Below are positions 9,001 to 17,122 of a DNA stretch of 32,951 nucleotides, in pieces. The DNA lies in NCBI GenBank assembly GCA_016342595.1, contig JAEINY010000047.1, positions 1 through 32,951 on the forward strand. The letters are read 5' to 3'. Source of the stretch: Marinilabiliaceae bacterium (GTDB lineage: Bacteria > Bacteroidota > Bacteroidia > Bacteroidales > Marinilabiliaceae). The notes beneath the pieces were generated by a model. That model was not told where the DNA came from, did not search any database, and worked only from the letters and a program-made list of their open reading frames with translations. Numbering within the stretch: the stretch's first letter is position 1; every line of letters starts with the position of its first letter. A program made the translations under genes and the position numbers.

Positions 9001-10311
9001 ATCGCTGCTCAAAAACACATTCACTATAAAGTGGAAATTCAGAATCATTCACTGTTGGTTTGGTTCGATACGGAAAAGGTTGAAACCATCGTTTTTAACC
9101 TGCTTAGTAATGCGTTTAAATTTACACCTGAAGGCGGTGAAATAAAACTCTCCCTGGAACCATTCAATGCCAACAAGGTGAAAATAAAGGTAACAGACTC
9201 CGGACCAGGGATACCCGCTGAAGATAAACCTAAAATTTTCGACCGTTTCTATCAGGTGGAACAACATCAGCAACACGCTGGTGCCGGAACAGGTGTAGGC
9301 CTATCGTTAGTGAGAGATTTTACCGAGTCACATAAGGGCAACATCCATATTCTTGACAATACCCCTGTAGGTACTTGTTTCGAGGTTATCCTCTCCGTGT
9401 CAAGAGAATCTTTTAAGAAAAAAGAAATTATTGAAGATGAAGTACCTACTGAATCGATACCAAAGTCAACTGAACTGGAATCAGAGCTTACCAAAGAGAA
9501 AAAACAAAATCAGGGACTGACTGACAAACCAAAAATACTCATTGTTGAAGATCAACCGGATGTACGAACTTATGTGAGGGGATTGCTGGAGAAAGAATAC
9601 CGGGTAGAAGAAGCCGGAAATGGACTGGAAGGACTGGAGAAAGCAACATCGACCATGCCAGAGCTGATTATTTCGGATGTAATGATGCCTGAAATGGATG
9701 GCTTCATGTTTTGTGAGAAACTGCGCAAGAATGTCATCACCAGCCACATTCCTATCATTATGCTAACAGCCCTTGATAATGTTGAATCGCGTCTTGAAAG
9801 TCTGGAAACCGGAGCTGATGCCTACGTTGTTAAACCATTTAACAAACACATCTTACTGACGCAGGTGAAAAACCTATTGAACAACCGTCGTCTCTTGAAG
9901 GAACGATTCAAGGAACAATGGGATTTTGTGGAAGAGATCGCGACGACCTCTGCAGATAAGCAATTTGTAAACCGCGCTGTTAAATTAGTGGAAGAAAACA
10001 TGGGCGAACCACGTTTTAATGTGTCCGAGATGGTGAAAAAGATGAATGTGAGCCGCACCCTGTTACACATGAAATTGCGCGAGTTAACGGGTCAATCCAC
10101 CAGCGAGTTTATTCGTACCATCCGTTTAAAACAAGCGGCTAAACTACTAAAACAAGGCGAACTCAATGTATCAGAAGTAACCTATCATGTGGGCTTCAAC
10201 GATCCGAAATACTTCTCAAAGAGTTTTAAAAGCTTGTTTGGTGTCACTCCTACAGCATTTCAAAAAGGAGATGCGTCGGGTAGTGATTTAACCATAGATC
10301 ATTCGGAATAA
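6076..10311 (+). CDS. Hybrid two-component sensor/AraC regulator (HTCS)
   Basis: A single protein combining all parts of a two-component system. I chose the ATG at 6076 (1411 aa); the frame opens at a TTG at 6049, but the ATG directly precedes a signal peptide/membrane segment. In order: two-component-regulator propeller repeats (many WxGT-type blades such as LWIGTDGGG), a Y_Y_Y domain (about 770-830), a membrane helix (about 836-857), HisKA with H894 in NVSHEFRTPL, HATPase (N box N1008-N1012, G1 D1041-SGPG, G2 G1071-TGVG), a receiver with phospho-acceptor D1201 (ISDVMMPEMDG) and K1253, and an AraC double HTH (1297-1397). All catalytic residues are present. Such proteins usually control neighbouring polysaccharide-utilisation genes. 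Here no SusC/SusD or glycoside hydrolase gene is adjacent, so it is an orphan in this window. Confidence 0.95.
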   Translation: MQKAFWRFTFVWILVMLSPGTLFCQNYEVSFENISTHNGLVDNNIHCILQDSKGFMWFGSEEGLHRYDGYTMRVFRHDPGSQSGLSNNQIKALFEDHYNRLWIGTDGGGITIFDLQTETFSYLRYKADSPETGLISDDVFCFAGSADGNLWVGTKQGLDFVEIAPRSNENSPLIKSIHHYRHQPDNDNSLAYPHVYSVLEDKQGTLWAGTTEGGLSRLDKGAESFINYRPDNQPGSISGKAIMTIYEDSHGHIWFGTWAKGLNLYDRKKNIFKTIRHNPRDTTSLSHDNIYSLCEDNLGHLWVGTYDGGLNQLIHTPGKKLKFKRYQARKNELKSFFKNKVKVIYPDRSGTLWAGTMGNGVNKILSIPINFRHITNKTADETVATVNKINSFASVNQRDTFLLGTQEGLFRMTKNRTGESYDFEALLKDSTQTPNLFKKSIGAVFQDDQRNLWVGTQNQGIMRFYFEKDALTSFLQYSPYKAAPFNLSGRNVIRIFTWQDRLWVVTERSINAFDSKEQRFVWSHPDGSPLFDIDGSISSVWIDPQERIWVGTKFNGLYGFEIENNKLDQIKQISHINEDTRPLRLSAHQVYSIGNAYDNKLWVGTAKGLHLIDPIKGSNKVFKEKDGLPSSAITQIYKDKNGFFWFGTLQGLARYDVTNNLFSSFFMPGGFMSNYFVPGLVTEVNQQQVYLPTNNGIWEFNPDSIKRSPFHAEPVITDFRIAGQRVEPNQPVNNRVILDQVLSSTEHITLKHDENVLQLEFSALTYFKQDQNKFKYRLDGLEEKWNYTDAQHRSVTYSNLSPGDYTFRLQAANNDGIWNPDETTFSFTINPPYYRTWWAYLAYSLLGISLFTLIQRFTVQRVRFREKLKREQLAREKETALNQMKLRFFTNVSHEFRTPLTLIAGPLEEILSAPEALPVPVRKQLDMMKNNTDRLLRLINQLMDFRKVMQGNMKLTIRQREMSAFIHRIADSFKGIAAQKHIHYKVEIQNHSLLVWFDTEKVETIVFNLLSNAFKFTPEGGEIKLSLEPFNANKVKIKVTDSGPGIPAEDKPKIFDRFYQVEQHQQHAGAGTGVGLSLVRDFTESHKGNIHILDNTPVGTCFEVILSVSRESFKKKEIIEDEVPTESIPKSTELESELTKEKKQNQGLTDKPKILIVEDQPDVRTYVRGLLEKEYRVEEAGNGLEGLEKATSTMPELIISDVMMPEMDGFMFCEKLRKNVITSHIPIIMLTALDNVESRLESLETGADAYVVKPFNKHILLTQVKNLLNNRRLLKERFKEQWDFVEEIATTSADKQFVNRAVKLVEENMGEPRFNVSEMVKKMNVSRTLLHMKLRELTGQSTSEFIRTIRLKQAAKLLKQGELNVSEVTYHVGFNDPKYFSKSFKSLFGVTPTAFQKGDASGSDLTIDHSE

Positions 10312-10329
10312 AACACTGACATATGTATA

Positions 10330-10357
10330 TTAACACCAGGTTTCAGCCTGGTGTTAA
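10330..10357. terminator. Perfect hairpin between convergent genes
   Basis: An 11-bp perfect stem (TTAACACCAGG / CCTGGTGTTAA) with a 6-nt loop sits 18 bp after the HTCS stop and just past the end of the endonuclease III gene. There is no long T run, but the position suggests a bidirectional terminator. Confidence 0.6.
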
Positions 10358-10363
10358 ACATAG

Positions 10364-11011
10364 TCAGGCATTCTCCATTTCTTTCTCATAATAACGGCAA
10401 AAAGTTTTTAAGCCACAGCGACCACATTTGGGTTTGCGGGCCATACAAACATATCGACCGTGTAAAATAAGCCAATGGTGTGCCACCGGTAATAACTCTT
10501 CCGGAAAATACTTCACCAACTGTTTCTCTGTATCCAAGGGTGTTTTGGAATTGGTGGTTAACCCAATGCGGGCCGCTACCCGAAACACATGGGTATCTAC
10601 CGCCATGGCCGGTTTCTCATAGACAACTGATGCGATGACATTAGCTGTTTTACGTCCTACACCAGGTAGTTTTTGTAACACCTTCACATCATTCGGCACT
10701 ATGCCTCCAAACTCATCAGTGAGCATTTTAGCCATACCCACCAGATGCTTACTTTTATTATTGGGATAACTACACGACTTGATGTAGGTGAAAATTTCTT
10801 CAGGTGTGGATTCAGCCATCTCATTAGCTGTTGGAAAGCGCTCAAAAATAGCAGGTGTCATCATATTCACCCGCTTATCCGTACATTGGGCTGACAAAAT
10901 CACAGCCACCAGCAACTCATAGGGATTGGAATAATCCAACTCCGTCTTAGCCACCGGCATGTGTTCCTGAAAATAATCAATGACTTTATGGTAACGTTCT
11001 TTTTTTAACAT
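10364..11011 (-). CDS. nth: Endonuclease III (DNA glycosylase/AP lyase)
   Basis: Base-excision-repair enzyme that removes oxidised pyrimidines and cleaves the abasic site. The 215-aa protein has the helix-hairpin-helix LPGVGRKTANV with the catalytic lysine K121, the catalytic aspartate D139 in AVDTHVFRV, and the four-cysteine iron-sulphur loop C189-X6-C196-X2-C199-X5-C205 at the C-terminus. Length and layout are those of the family. It lies 59 bp downstream of the TonB-dependent receptor on the same strand, so some read-through is possible, but there is no functional link. Confidence 0.96.
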   Translation of the reverse strand: MLKKERYHKVIDYFQEHMPVAKTELDYSNPYELLVAVILSAQCTDKRVNMMTPAIFERFPTANEMAESTPEEIFTYIKSCSYPNNKSKHLVGMAKMLTDEFGGIVPNDVKVLQKLPGVGRKTANVIASVVYEKPAMAVDTHVFRVAARIGLTTNSKTPLDTEKQLVKYFPEELLPVAHHWLILHGRYVCMARKPKCGRCGLKTFCRYYEKEMENA

Positions 11012-11070
11012 TTCTGTATTGCTTTTGATTAGCAGTTACTAGAATCCCTTCACTTCATTAAAAGGTATCT

Positions 11071-13398
11071 TTACAAACTAAACAATTTCACCCCAAAAAA
11101 TACTGTGCGTGGACGAGATGGCCCATAAATATAGTTACTATCCCGATTTTTTCCCGAATCAAAATCATCCTGATATTGGTTAAATATGTTCTGCACTCCG
11201 CCAAAAAACTCAAGGCCTACTCCCACATCACGCCAATCCAGTGCATAACTCATTTTGATATTGGTTTCCAGGAAAGAATCAGACTTAGCCAGTTGATCGA
11301 CATCCGGCGTACCAGCATCTCCTGATAAACCATAGTGAGGTACCAACATCGAACCGGTATACACACCAGATAGAGCAGCTTTAATCCCCCATTGAGGATT
11401 ATAAGTAAAGGTATAATACCCGTATTGCTCTGGTGTCCGTAAAAAGTCCTTCGTCCCTTCAATATTCTCCGACCAGTTCACTGCCGTTTCATTCCGACTG
11501 GATTGAATGGTATAACCCGTTTCCAACTGCCACAAACGGTTGTAATTTCCACGTAACTCCAGGGTCACCCCCTGCACGGTGGCATTGTCGCCATTTCGTT
11601 TTTCAAGGATGGCATTACCCAGTTCATCCACCCCCGCCTCTTCCAGGACGAATGCGTCATACAGCGTGGTATAAAACCCTTCCAGGGTAAATCCCCAGAT
11701 GTAAGCCTCCTGTGGTTGATCTAAATTTAAAGAAGCCGTCCAACTCTGCGAGGTCTCTTCTTTCAAATCATCAGCCAGCTCTACCCGTTGAATCCCACCG
11801 CCTGCAAATGCAATGTGCATATCGGAGTCAAACGCCTGCGGTGCCCTAAAACCAGTGGACCACCCACTGCGCACTTGCCATCCGTTGTGTTTATACAATA
11901 AGGAGACGCGGGGGCTCAAAATCATATTATCCACCATGTTGTGCTTATCCGCTCGTAAACCGGTCAATATTGTAAATTTTCGATTCACTGCCCAGTCACT
12001 CTGCAGATACGATCCAAAATTACGAATCGTTTGATCTAAAATATACTTATAGGTTTTAATTTCGTCATCCACCATGTCATAATTATACTCAACTCCAAAG
12101 GTCAAATTATTCTTACCTCCCAGAAAGTCAGGTAAGAGGTGGTTCATCTGCACACCTCCCATGTAGGTTTGATTATCAGTGGTGCCATAGGGGGGCAGCT
12201 CCAGGAATTCATCGTATTCAGGCGTCCCCAAATCAGGCTTAATACCGGTGTAATGATCCCGATCGGTGCGTTGGCCTGCTACAAAAGCAGCAAAGGAACT
12301 CTGGTTACTGTTAAATGCAAAACTGTAATCCAATCCCCCCATCAAGACACGGTGCGTGCGCTCTTCCGACTGTTCAGCCTGGTAAGCCGGTGTTATATCC
12401 TGTTCACCCCCATAGCGGTACTCTTCCATGCTGGAAAAACTTAACTCCAGCTTGTGATTGGGAGCAGGCAATAAAAAAGAGGTGAAACCAAATGAGTTAT
12501 TGGACAATTCCGGCAATTCGCTAAAATTATCCTCATTATGATCATACGCCTCCCGCTTGCGGTGTGAAGCAAACAATGTTAACCCGGCATTTTTACGATC
12601 CGCTAATACACCTGCATCGGCATTCAATTGAAAATCGCTGGCATCCCCATTGATGATGGCCTGATTGGCCGAGACAGAAAAACTATTGGCATCGGGCACT
12701 TTGGTGATCACATTCACCGTTCCACCAACAGCACCAGCGCCATAAAGAGCGGATCCGCCACCACGCACCACTTCAATGCGCTCAATCATGTTGGCAGGAA
12801 TCTGCTCCAGACCATATAAACCCGTCAGCGGACTAAACACCGGTCGACTATTGATTAATATCTGCGAATAAGCTCCTCCCAATCCATTCATGCGTAACTG
12901 AGTATAATTACATGTCTGGCAATCGGTTTCCATACGTAACCCGGGCTGAAAAGCCAATCCTTCCGAAAGTGTACCGGCTTGTAACATCTCCAGCTTTCTG
13001 CCTTCCATCACATTCACCACCACCGGTGATTCCGTCTTCCGTTTAAAAGTCTTGGTGCCGGTAATCACAATGTCATCCAATGACATCACCTGCTCTTTCA
13101 GCACAAAATTCATTTCAATGGTTTTCCCTTTTTCAATCACCACTTCCTTTTCCACCGGCCTGAAGCCCATCAAACTAGCCACCAAAGTATGCATTCCTTC
13201 CGGTAAATTAATCAACATAAAGTGACCGGAATTATCCGTCATGGTACCATAATGGGTACCTTTCAGGTAGACATTCACAAAAGGCAAATGCTCTCCTTCG
13301 GCTTTAACATCTCCAAATATATTGGAATCGCTTTTTTGGGCATGAGTCATCTGACCCGATAACAATCCTATAATAAGTGCAACAATAAACTTCTGCAT
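11071..13398 (-). CDS. TonB-dependent outer-membrane receptor, probably for metal or metal complex
   Basis: A 775-aa outer-membrane active transporter. It has a signal peptide (1-20, ending THAQ), a CarboxypepD_reg-like beta-sandwich (about 27-95; FVNVYLKGTHYGTMTDNSGHF), a probable TonB box near DDIVITGTKT (109-118), a plug domain (to about 235; IERIEVVRGGGSALYGAGAVGG), and a 22-strand barrel ending in aromatic FFGVKLFSL. The plug carries a C160-X2-C163 motif in DCQTCNYTQLRMNG. There is no SusD partner, so it is not a glycan importer of the Sus type. It follows a ZIP transporter gene by 15 bp and thus probably shares its transcript. Metal (zinc, manganese, iron) or a metal chelate is the likely substrate by context only. 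Confidence 0.88.
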   Translation of the reverse strand: MQKFIVALIIGLLSGQMTHAQKSDSNIFGDVKAEGEHLPFVNVYLKGTHYGTMTDNSGHFMLINLPEGMHTLVASLMGFRPVEKEVVIEKGKTIEMNFVLKEQVMSLDDIVITGTKTFKRKTESPVVVNVMEGRKLEMLQAGTLSEGLAFQPGLRMETDCQTCNYTQLRMNGLGGAYSQILINSRPVFSPLTGLYGLEQIPANMIERIEVVRGGGSALYGAGAVGGTVNVITKVPDANSFSVSANQAIINGDASDFQLNADAGVLADRKNAGLTLFASHRKREAYDHNEDNFSELPELSNNSFGFTSFLLPAPNHKLELSFSSMEEYRYGGEQDITPAYQAEQSEERTHRVLMGGLDYSFAFNSNQSSFAAFVAGQRTDRDHYTGIKPDLGTPEYDEFLELPPYGTTDNQTYMGGVQMNHLLPDFLGGKNNLTFGVEYNYDMVDDEIKTYKYILDQTIRNFGSYLQSDWAVNRKFTILTGLRADKHNMVDNMILSPRVSLLYKHNGWQVRSGWSTGFRAPQAFDSDMHIAFAGGGIQRVELADDLKEETSQSWTASLNLDQPQEAYIWGFTLEGFYTTLYDAFVLEEAGVDELGNAILEKRNGDNATVQGVTLELRGNYNRLWQLETGYTIQSSRNETAVNWSENIEGTKDFLRTPEQYGYYTFTYNPQWGIKAALSGVYTGSMLVPHYGLSGDAGTPDVDQLAKSDSFLETNIKMSYALDWRDVGVGLEFFGGVQNIFNQYQDDFDSGKNRDSNYIYGPSRPRTVFFGVKLFSL

Positions 13399-13413
13399 AG
13401 TTTTCTTTTTGAG

Positions 13414-14223
13414 TTACAAAAACAATAATAAACTAACTGCCATGACGCCCATTCCTGCAAATAATCCATAAATGGACAAATGGTGCTCACCATATTCGCG
13501 GGCTGATGGCAATAACTCATCCAGACTGATAAACACCATGATACCAGCAACACCAGCAAAAATAATCCCAAACAATAATGGCGTCATGAACGGCATTAAG
13601 ATTAAGTAACCAATGATAGCGCCCACTGGTTCGGACAATCCCGATAAGAAACTCAAGCGAAAAGCTTTTCGCTTATCACCCGTGGCGTAATATATTGGTA
13701 CCGAAACCGCAATACCTTCCGGAATATTGTGAATGGCAATGGCTACAGCGATGGCGATACCCAGGTTAGGATCTTGTAAAGCAGCGGTGAAAGTGGCTAA
13801 GCCTTCCGGGAAATTATGGATGCCGATGGCCAATGCGGTAAACATTCCCATGCGCATCAACTTCTTATCATGTGGTTTCTTTTTCCCATCCATCTCCTCA
13901 ATGGAGTGCATTTCGTGCGGGTTCTCATAGGAGGGAATAAACTTATCGATCAATGCAATTAATAAAACACCACCGAAAAAAGCCAGTACGGTGTACCAGG
14001 TGCCTGGTGCTTCGCCGTAATTCTCCACCAGGGTATCCTTGGCTTTCATAAAGATCTCCACAAAAGAGACATATATCATTACTCCGGCTGAGAAACCCAG
14101 CGAAATAGCCAGAAACTTAGTATTGGTGCGCTTGGCAAAAAAGGCCATGGCACTTCCTATACCGGTGCTCAAGCCGGCAAATAAAGTCAATCCAAATGCA
14201 AATAATATGTTGCTAAATTCCAT
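13414..14223 (-). CDS. zupT: ZIP family metal transporter, ZupT-like
   Basis: An inner-membrane importer of zinc and other divalent metals. The 269-aa protein has about eight hydrophobic segments and the two paired metal-site motifs of ZIP proteins: [10 protein letters not shown] in helix 4 and [16 protein letters not shown] in helix 5. A short histidine/acid-rich cytoplasmic loop precedes them ([20 protein letters not shown]). [16 protein letters not shown] is also typical of ZupT. It is the first gene of a likely two-gene operon with the TonB receptor, which would take metal across both membranes. The regulator of the DtxR family lies about 270 bp upstream on the same strand. Confidence 0.93.
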   Translation of the reverse strand: MEFSNILFAFGLTLFAGLSTGIGSAMAFFAKRTNTKFLAISLGFSAGVMIYVSFVEIFMKAKDTLVENYGEAPGTWYTVLAFFGGVLLIALIDKFIPSYENPHEMHSIEEMDGKKKPHDKKLMRMGMFTALAIGIHNFPEGLATFTAALQDPNLGIAIAVAIAIHNIPEGIAVSVPIYYATGDKRKAFRLSFLSGLSEPVGAIIGYLILMPFMTPLLFGIIFAGVAGIMVFISLDELLPSAREYGEHHLSIYGLFAGMGVMAVSLLLFL

Positions 14224-14338
14224 GTTAAAACGATATATAAATAATGTACGACTATTTTCTAATTAAATAAGATATTGACTATTTTAAGGCTATGATATTC
14301 AAAGGCATTTTTTTAATTTTCCTAAATAATTCATCCAA

Positions 14339-14480
14339 TTGTTACACAGAGTTTAAGAGAAATAAAAAAAAGACCACAAAGTATTTTCATTAGTAAGGTT
14401 TTAGTTATTTACTTCATTGTATTTTAGAGGCTCTGTGACCTTTTATTATTCCTATTCTTTGTGCTCTTCGTGTAACACTT
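14339..14480. repeat. Dispersed imperfect palindrome, family A copy 1
   Basis: The ends are GTTACAC (14341-14347) and GTGTAAC (14470-14476). The arms mirror each other imperfectly over about 45 bp, with wording such as ACACAGAG / CTTTGTG / CTCTGTG. It lies between the regulator and zupT genes. A decayed copy of its right half occurs in inverse orientation at 26051-26136. Confidence 0.65.
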
Positions 14481-14493
14481 TTCAATACAAAAC

Positions 14494-15213
14494 TCAGTCA
14501 GATTTTTCTGACACAATTCCATTGTCGATATCTTCACAATAGATGTGGTCCGCCATGTTTTTGTTCACCACAATGGTATGTTTATTGGCCTTGATCTCAA
14601 CTGAAGCATCCAATTCAAATCGTTGAATCAATTGAATGGTCATATCCAGTGCCAGTTGGTGCCGCTGATAAAACGCTGCTAAATCACTGTGACTATAGGT
14701 TAAGCGGGCAATGCGGTAATGGCCAACCGGTAATTTAGATAGTTTCACCACCTGCTCACGTTGCGGTAACTGACCATCTGCACCAGGAATGGGATCTCCA
14801 TGCGGATCAAATTGCGGATGTTCCAAAAAACGATCCATTGCTGTGATCAAAGCATCCGATGTTTGATGCTCCAACTGCTCAGCCTCTTTGTGCACCTGTT
14901 GTAAATCCATTTCCAACACTTGATGTAAAAACAATTCCCACAAGCGGTGTCGCCGTACCAATTTAAGGGCCATCAAGCGGCCACTCTCCGTCAGCTCCAG
15001 GGCTTTATATTTTTGGTAGATGATCAGTCCTTTTTCATCCAACTTACGCGCCATGTCGGTTACGGCGGCACTGCTGACCTGTAAACGCTCAGCCAGTAAC
15101 TTGCCCGATACCCGCACCTGCTCATCCTGGTTTATCAGGTAAATGGTCTTTATAAAATCCTCAATCGACACCGAATGCATAAGCTCTTTTCTTGGTTTCA
15201 CCTTATCTGACAA
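14494..15213 (-). CDS. DtxR/MntR-family metal-dependent repressor
   Basis: A metal-sensing transcriptional regulator of 239 aa. It has an N-terminal winged helix (about 14-75; RLQVSSAAVTDMARKLDEKG as recognition region), a dimerisation/metal domain and a C-terminal FeoA-like SH3 domain (about 150-228). Metal-site positions can be aligned: H89, E93, H108, E112, E115 and H116 match the DtxR/MntR pattern. E112 sits where MntR has E99 and DtxR has a cysteine; D19 aligns with MntR D8; but K22 replaces the second MntR N-terminal ligand (E11). This favours a manganese-like or altered site. The gene precedes the zupT-TonB receptor operon on the same strand, and a palindrome lies in its own promoter region. 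Confidence 0.9.
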   Translation of the reverse strand: MSDKVKPRKELMHSVSIEDFIKTIYLINQDEQVRVSGKLLAERLQVSSAAVTDMARKLDEKGLIIYQKYKALELTESGRLMALKLVRRHRLWELFLHQVLEMDLQQVHKEAEQLEHQTSDALITAMDRFLEHPQFDPHGDPIPGADGQLPQREQVVKLSKLPVGHYRIARLTYSHSDLAAFYQRHQLALDMTIQLIQRFELDASVEIKANKHTIVVNKNMADHIYCEDIDNGIVSEKSD

Positions 15214-15224
15214 TTCAAATAAGG

Positions 15225-15272
15225 AATTGTTTAAGTTGTTTTGACTACAAATTTAAGCAAGCTTAAACAATT
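15225..15272. promoter_or_regulatory. Palindromic operator candidate upstream of the DtxR-type gene
   Basis: Nested inverted repeats sit 12-60 bp upstream of the regulator start. TTTAAGC-AA-GCTTAAA (15252-15267) is a perfect 16-bp palindrome, and an 11-bp repeat AATTGTTTAAG (15225-15235) is matched by CTTAAACAATT (15262-15272). DtxR-family proteins bind such AT-flanked palindromes. Autoregulation is inferred. Confidence 0.55.
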
Positions 15273-15586
15273 TTGCAATTTTTATTTAGACTATTTATAA
15301 ATAGCGGGAGGCATTCCAAATATTTCATTGATAAACGCAGAAAACTAGCCCAAAAAGGATGAGAGATAATAACCCGGGCAAGGCCTGGTTCCTGATTACT
15401 ATAAAGAAAGTTGCATTAACCTTCAAAATAAATCAAAAAAGCACCTTGCACAGCCTTTAAAATTTGCTTCCCAAAAATTGTAATTTATAAACAACACATA
15501 TTCAACAACTATTTAAGAGTTATTCAAAAACACCCATAAGGTTAGAATTTACTTCATCTTTAAAATGATGTATCTTTACAATAAAA
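15273..15586. other. Intergenic region between divergent regulator and toxin-antitoxin genes
   Basis: No gene is visible. The right end carries a near-consensus -7 box TATCTTTA (15571-15578) 14 bp before the antitoxin ATG. The rest is AT-rich without clear repeats. Confidence 0.45.
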
Positions 15587-15592
15587 TTGATC

Positions 15593-15829
15593 ATGAATAC
15601 GGTTGAACTCAGACACAACATCAAAGAAAAAATTGAACTCATAACTGATGACTCATTTTTAAAGGCTCTTCTTACCATTATTGAAGCAAAAACTGTTGGT
15701 TCAAACTATTCTCTCAATGAACAACAACTCAAACGAGTGGAAGAAGGACGAATTGAATTCCAAAATAGAAAAACCATCGCGAATGACACACTAGAATCAG
15801 AAATTGATCAATGGCTGGATTCAATATAG
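15593..15829 (+). CDS. Antitoxin of a type II toxin-antitoxin pair
   Basis: A 78-aa acidic protein starting MNTVELRHNIKEKIELITDD. The frame opens six bases earlier at a TTG, but the ATG at 15593 is the better start. It has a helical pattern and an acidic tail ending EIDQWLDSI, like other short antitoxins that partner RelE/ParE toxins in Bacteroidota. No clear DNA-binding motif is visible. Its last 19 bases overlap the toxin gene, which is the main evidence for its role. Confidence 0.75.
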   Translation: MNTVELRHNIKEKIELITDDSFLKALLTIIEAKTVGSNYSLNEQQLKRVEEGRIEFQNRKTIANDTLESEIDQWLDSI

Positions 15830-16119
15830 TCTGGACCAGTGCCGCTCGAAAGGATCTCAAGTCGATTCTAGCGTATTTCATAAAACGCAATGGAAATACC
15901 CATTACAGTAGAAAACTCCATACCCTCATTAAAGAAAAACTAAAACTACTTGCTCAAAATCCCCACCTGGGTTTTCCTACTGATTTGAATGGTGTAAAAA
16001 TCATCCATATTGGACCTTACCAGATTATTTATGAGATCACTCATCAAACAATTATCATTGTCATGATATGGGATAACAGACAAGACCCGGATAAAAAGAA
16101 TTTGATGGAGAGGGTATAA
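15811..16119 (+). CDS. RelE/ParE superfamily toxin
   Basis: A 102-aa basic protein of the RelE/ParE fold. It opens with NIVWTSAARKDLKSILAYF (the usual strand-helix start), followed by LLAQNPHLGFPTDLNGVKIIHIGPYQIIYEI and a final strand with IIIVMIWDNRQDP, where the R of NRQDP is at the position common in ParE/RelE family members. It could be an mRNA interferase (RelE-like) or a gyrase inhibitor (ParE-like); the sequence favours the ParE/YoeB-like branch but does not decide. It overlaps the antitoxin gene, so the pair is co-translated. Confidence 0.88.
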   Translation: MAGFNIVWTSAARKDLKSILAYFIKRNGNTHYSRKLHTLIKEKLKLLAQNPHLGFPTDLNGVKIIHIGPYQIIYEITHQTIIIVMIWDNRQDPDKKNLMERV

Positions 16120-16706
16120 GGTTATGGATTGTAGGAAATAAGGAGTGAAACCTCAAAGGTAAAAGCATCCCGTAAAAACGGGACAGGTATGGTGCGGCGC
16201 AGCGTAACCCTATGTGATAACCATCCTAAAAGACAGGACTGAAAGTCCGACAAGTAGGAGCATCATGAACAACCGTGCGATTTTTATCGATCGGGCTGAC
16301 AACCCTCAGGGTGAGCACGTTTCGCTCACCGGGTTGCGCTACGCTACACCCGGTGCTCTTACCTGATGGCCCTTCAGGCCAATGAAAACCTTCCCCCTGC
16401 CATACACCTTTCAGTCTCCCTATCCATAGGGAGTATTAGAGGGTAAGTCAGAAACAGAAAGTAAAAACAAAACCCACCCCAAAAACCCACCCACTCATCC
16501 CCAATTCCACTTCACTTAAATAAAATTCGAATTATTCGTACTTAACTCTCCATCTTTTTTATACTTTTAACAATTATTGACAATAGACTGTAAAACCATC
16601 GCCAATAGCTACAAAAGAAGAGATATCTACTAATATCAAACAGCAATATGTATTTTTTTTAACAGCTAATAAGCAGTGGTAATAGGTCTGAGTAATTATT
16701 AAGTAA
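16120..16706. repeat. REP-like repeat cluster
   Basis: A gene-free stretch rich in hairpins. Examples: CATCCCGTAAAAACGGGA (16167-16184), GGACTGAAAGTCC (16236-16248), a long imperfect stem at 16300-16336 (CAACCC...GGTGAGC / GCTCACCGGGTTG), an overlapping CACCGGGT / ACCCGGTG hairpin, and CTCCCTAT-CC-ATAGGGAG around 16416-16433. The style (CCCGTA...ACGGGA, GCGCTACGCTAC) is that of REP-like intergenic elements frequent in Bacteroidota. The last hairpin and its 3' flank recur at 19449-19513. The rest, 16500-16706, is AT-rich without visible structure. Confidence 0.6.
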
Positions 16707-16718
16707 TTGAAAAATAAA

Positions 16719-17105
16719 ATGAGAAAAAAAGTACCTTACGTGAATTTGGAGACCGTGAAAGACCAGGACGGTAACATCGAAGCATTTAAAATCAGAACGG
16801 TATCCTACCTTCCAAAAGACAGTAAGCCAACAGGTTCCGGCGAAGGCAAAGTAGCCGACAAAATTCTTTACAGACCTTTAACCATCAATTATAGTGGCAC
16901 TTCCACAGAATTTTATTATTTTGACGTGGATTTTACCGTTAAGCGCGAAGAAGTTGGGTTGTTGGAACGGGGCGTTAATGTGAAAGTGAAATCTAATGGA
17001 GTTACTGAGACTCGTACTGAAATGGAAATGAGTTCAGAAGTTTTGAAAGATGGAGATGGTAATACAGGCGGCATTACTGTAGAATATGAAGAAGATGAAT
17101 TATAA
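16719..17105 (+). CDS. Unrecognised 128-aa protein upstream of a histidine kinase
   Basis: I do not recognise this protein. It starts MRKKVPYVNLETVKDQDGN at the ATG at 16719 (the frame is open from a TTG four codons earlier). It has no signal peptide or membrane helix, is rich in beta-forming and charged residues (FYYFDVDFTVKREEVGLLER), and ends in an acidic tail EEDEL. It stops 17 bp before the GTG of the TPR histidine kinase, so the two are probably co-transcribed. A soluble cytoplasmic accessory or effector is possible, but no function can be assigned. Confidence 0.6.
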   Translation: MRKKVPYVNLETVKDQDGNIEAFKIRTVSYLPKDSKPTGSGEGKVADKILYRPLTINYSGTSTEFYYFDVDFTVKREEVGLLERGVNVKVKSNGVTETRTEMEMSSEVLKDGDGNTGGITVEYEEDEL

Positions 17106-17122
17106 AAAGTAATTTTTTAATA

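Noticed and set aside
13415..13450. TTACAA and GACGCC words upstream of the TonB receptor
   Set aside because: They are in the wrong order and spacing for the ECF signature and lie within the zupT coding end.
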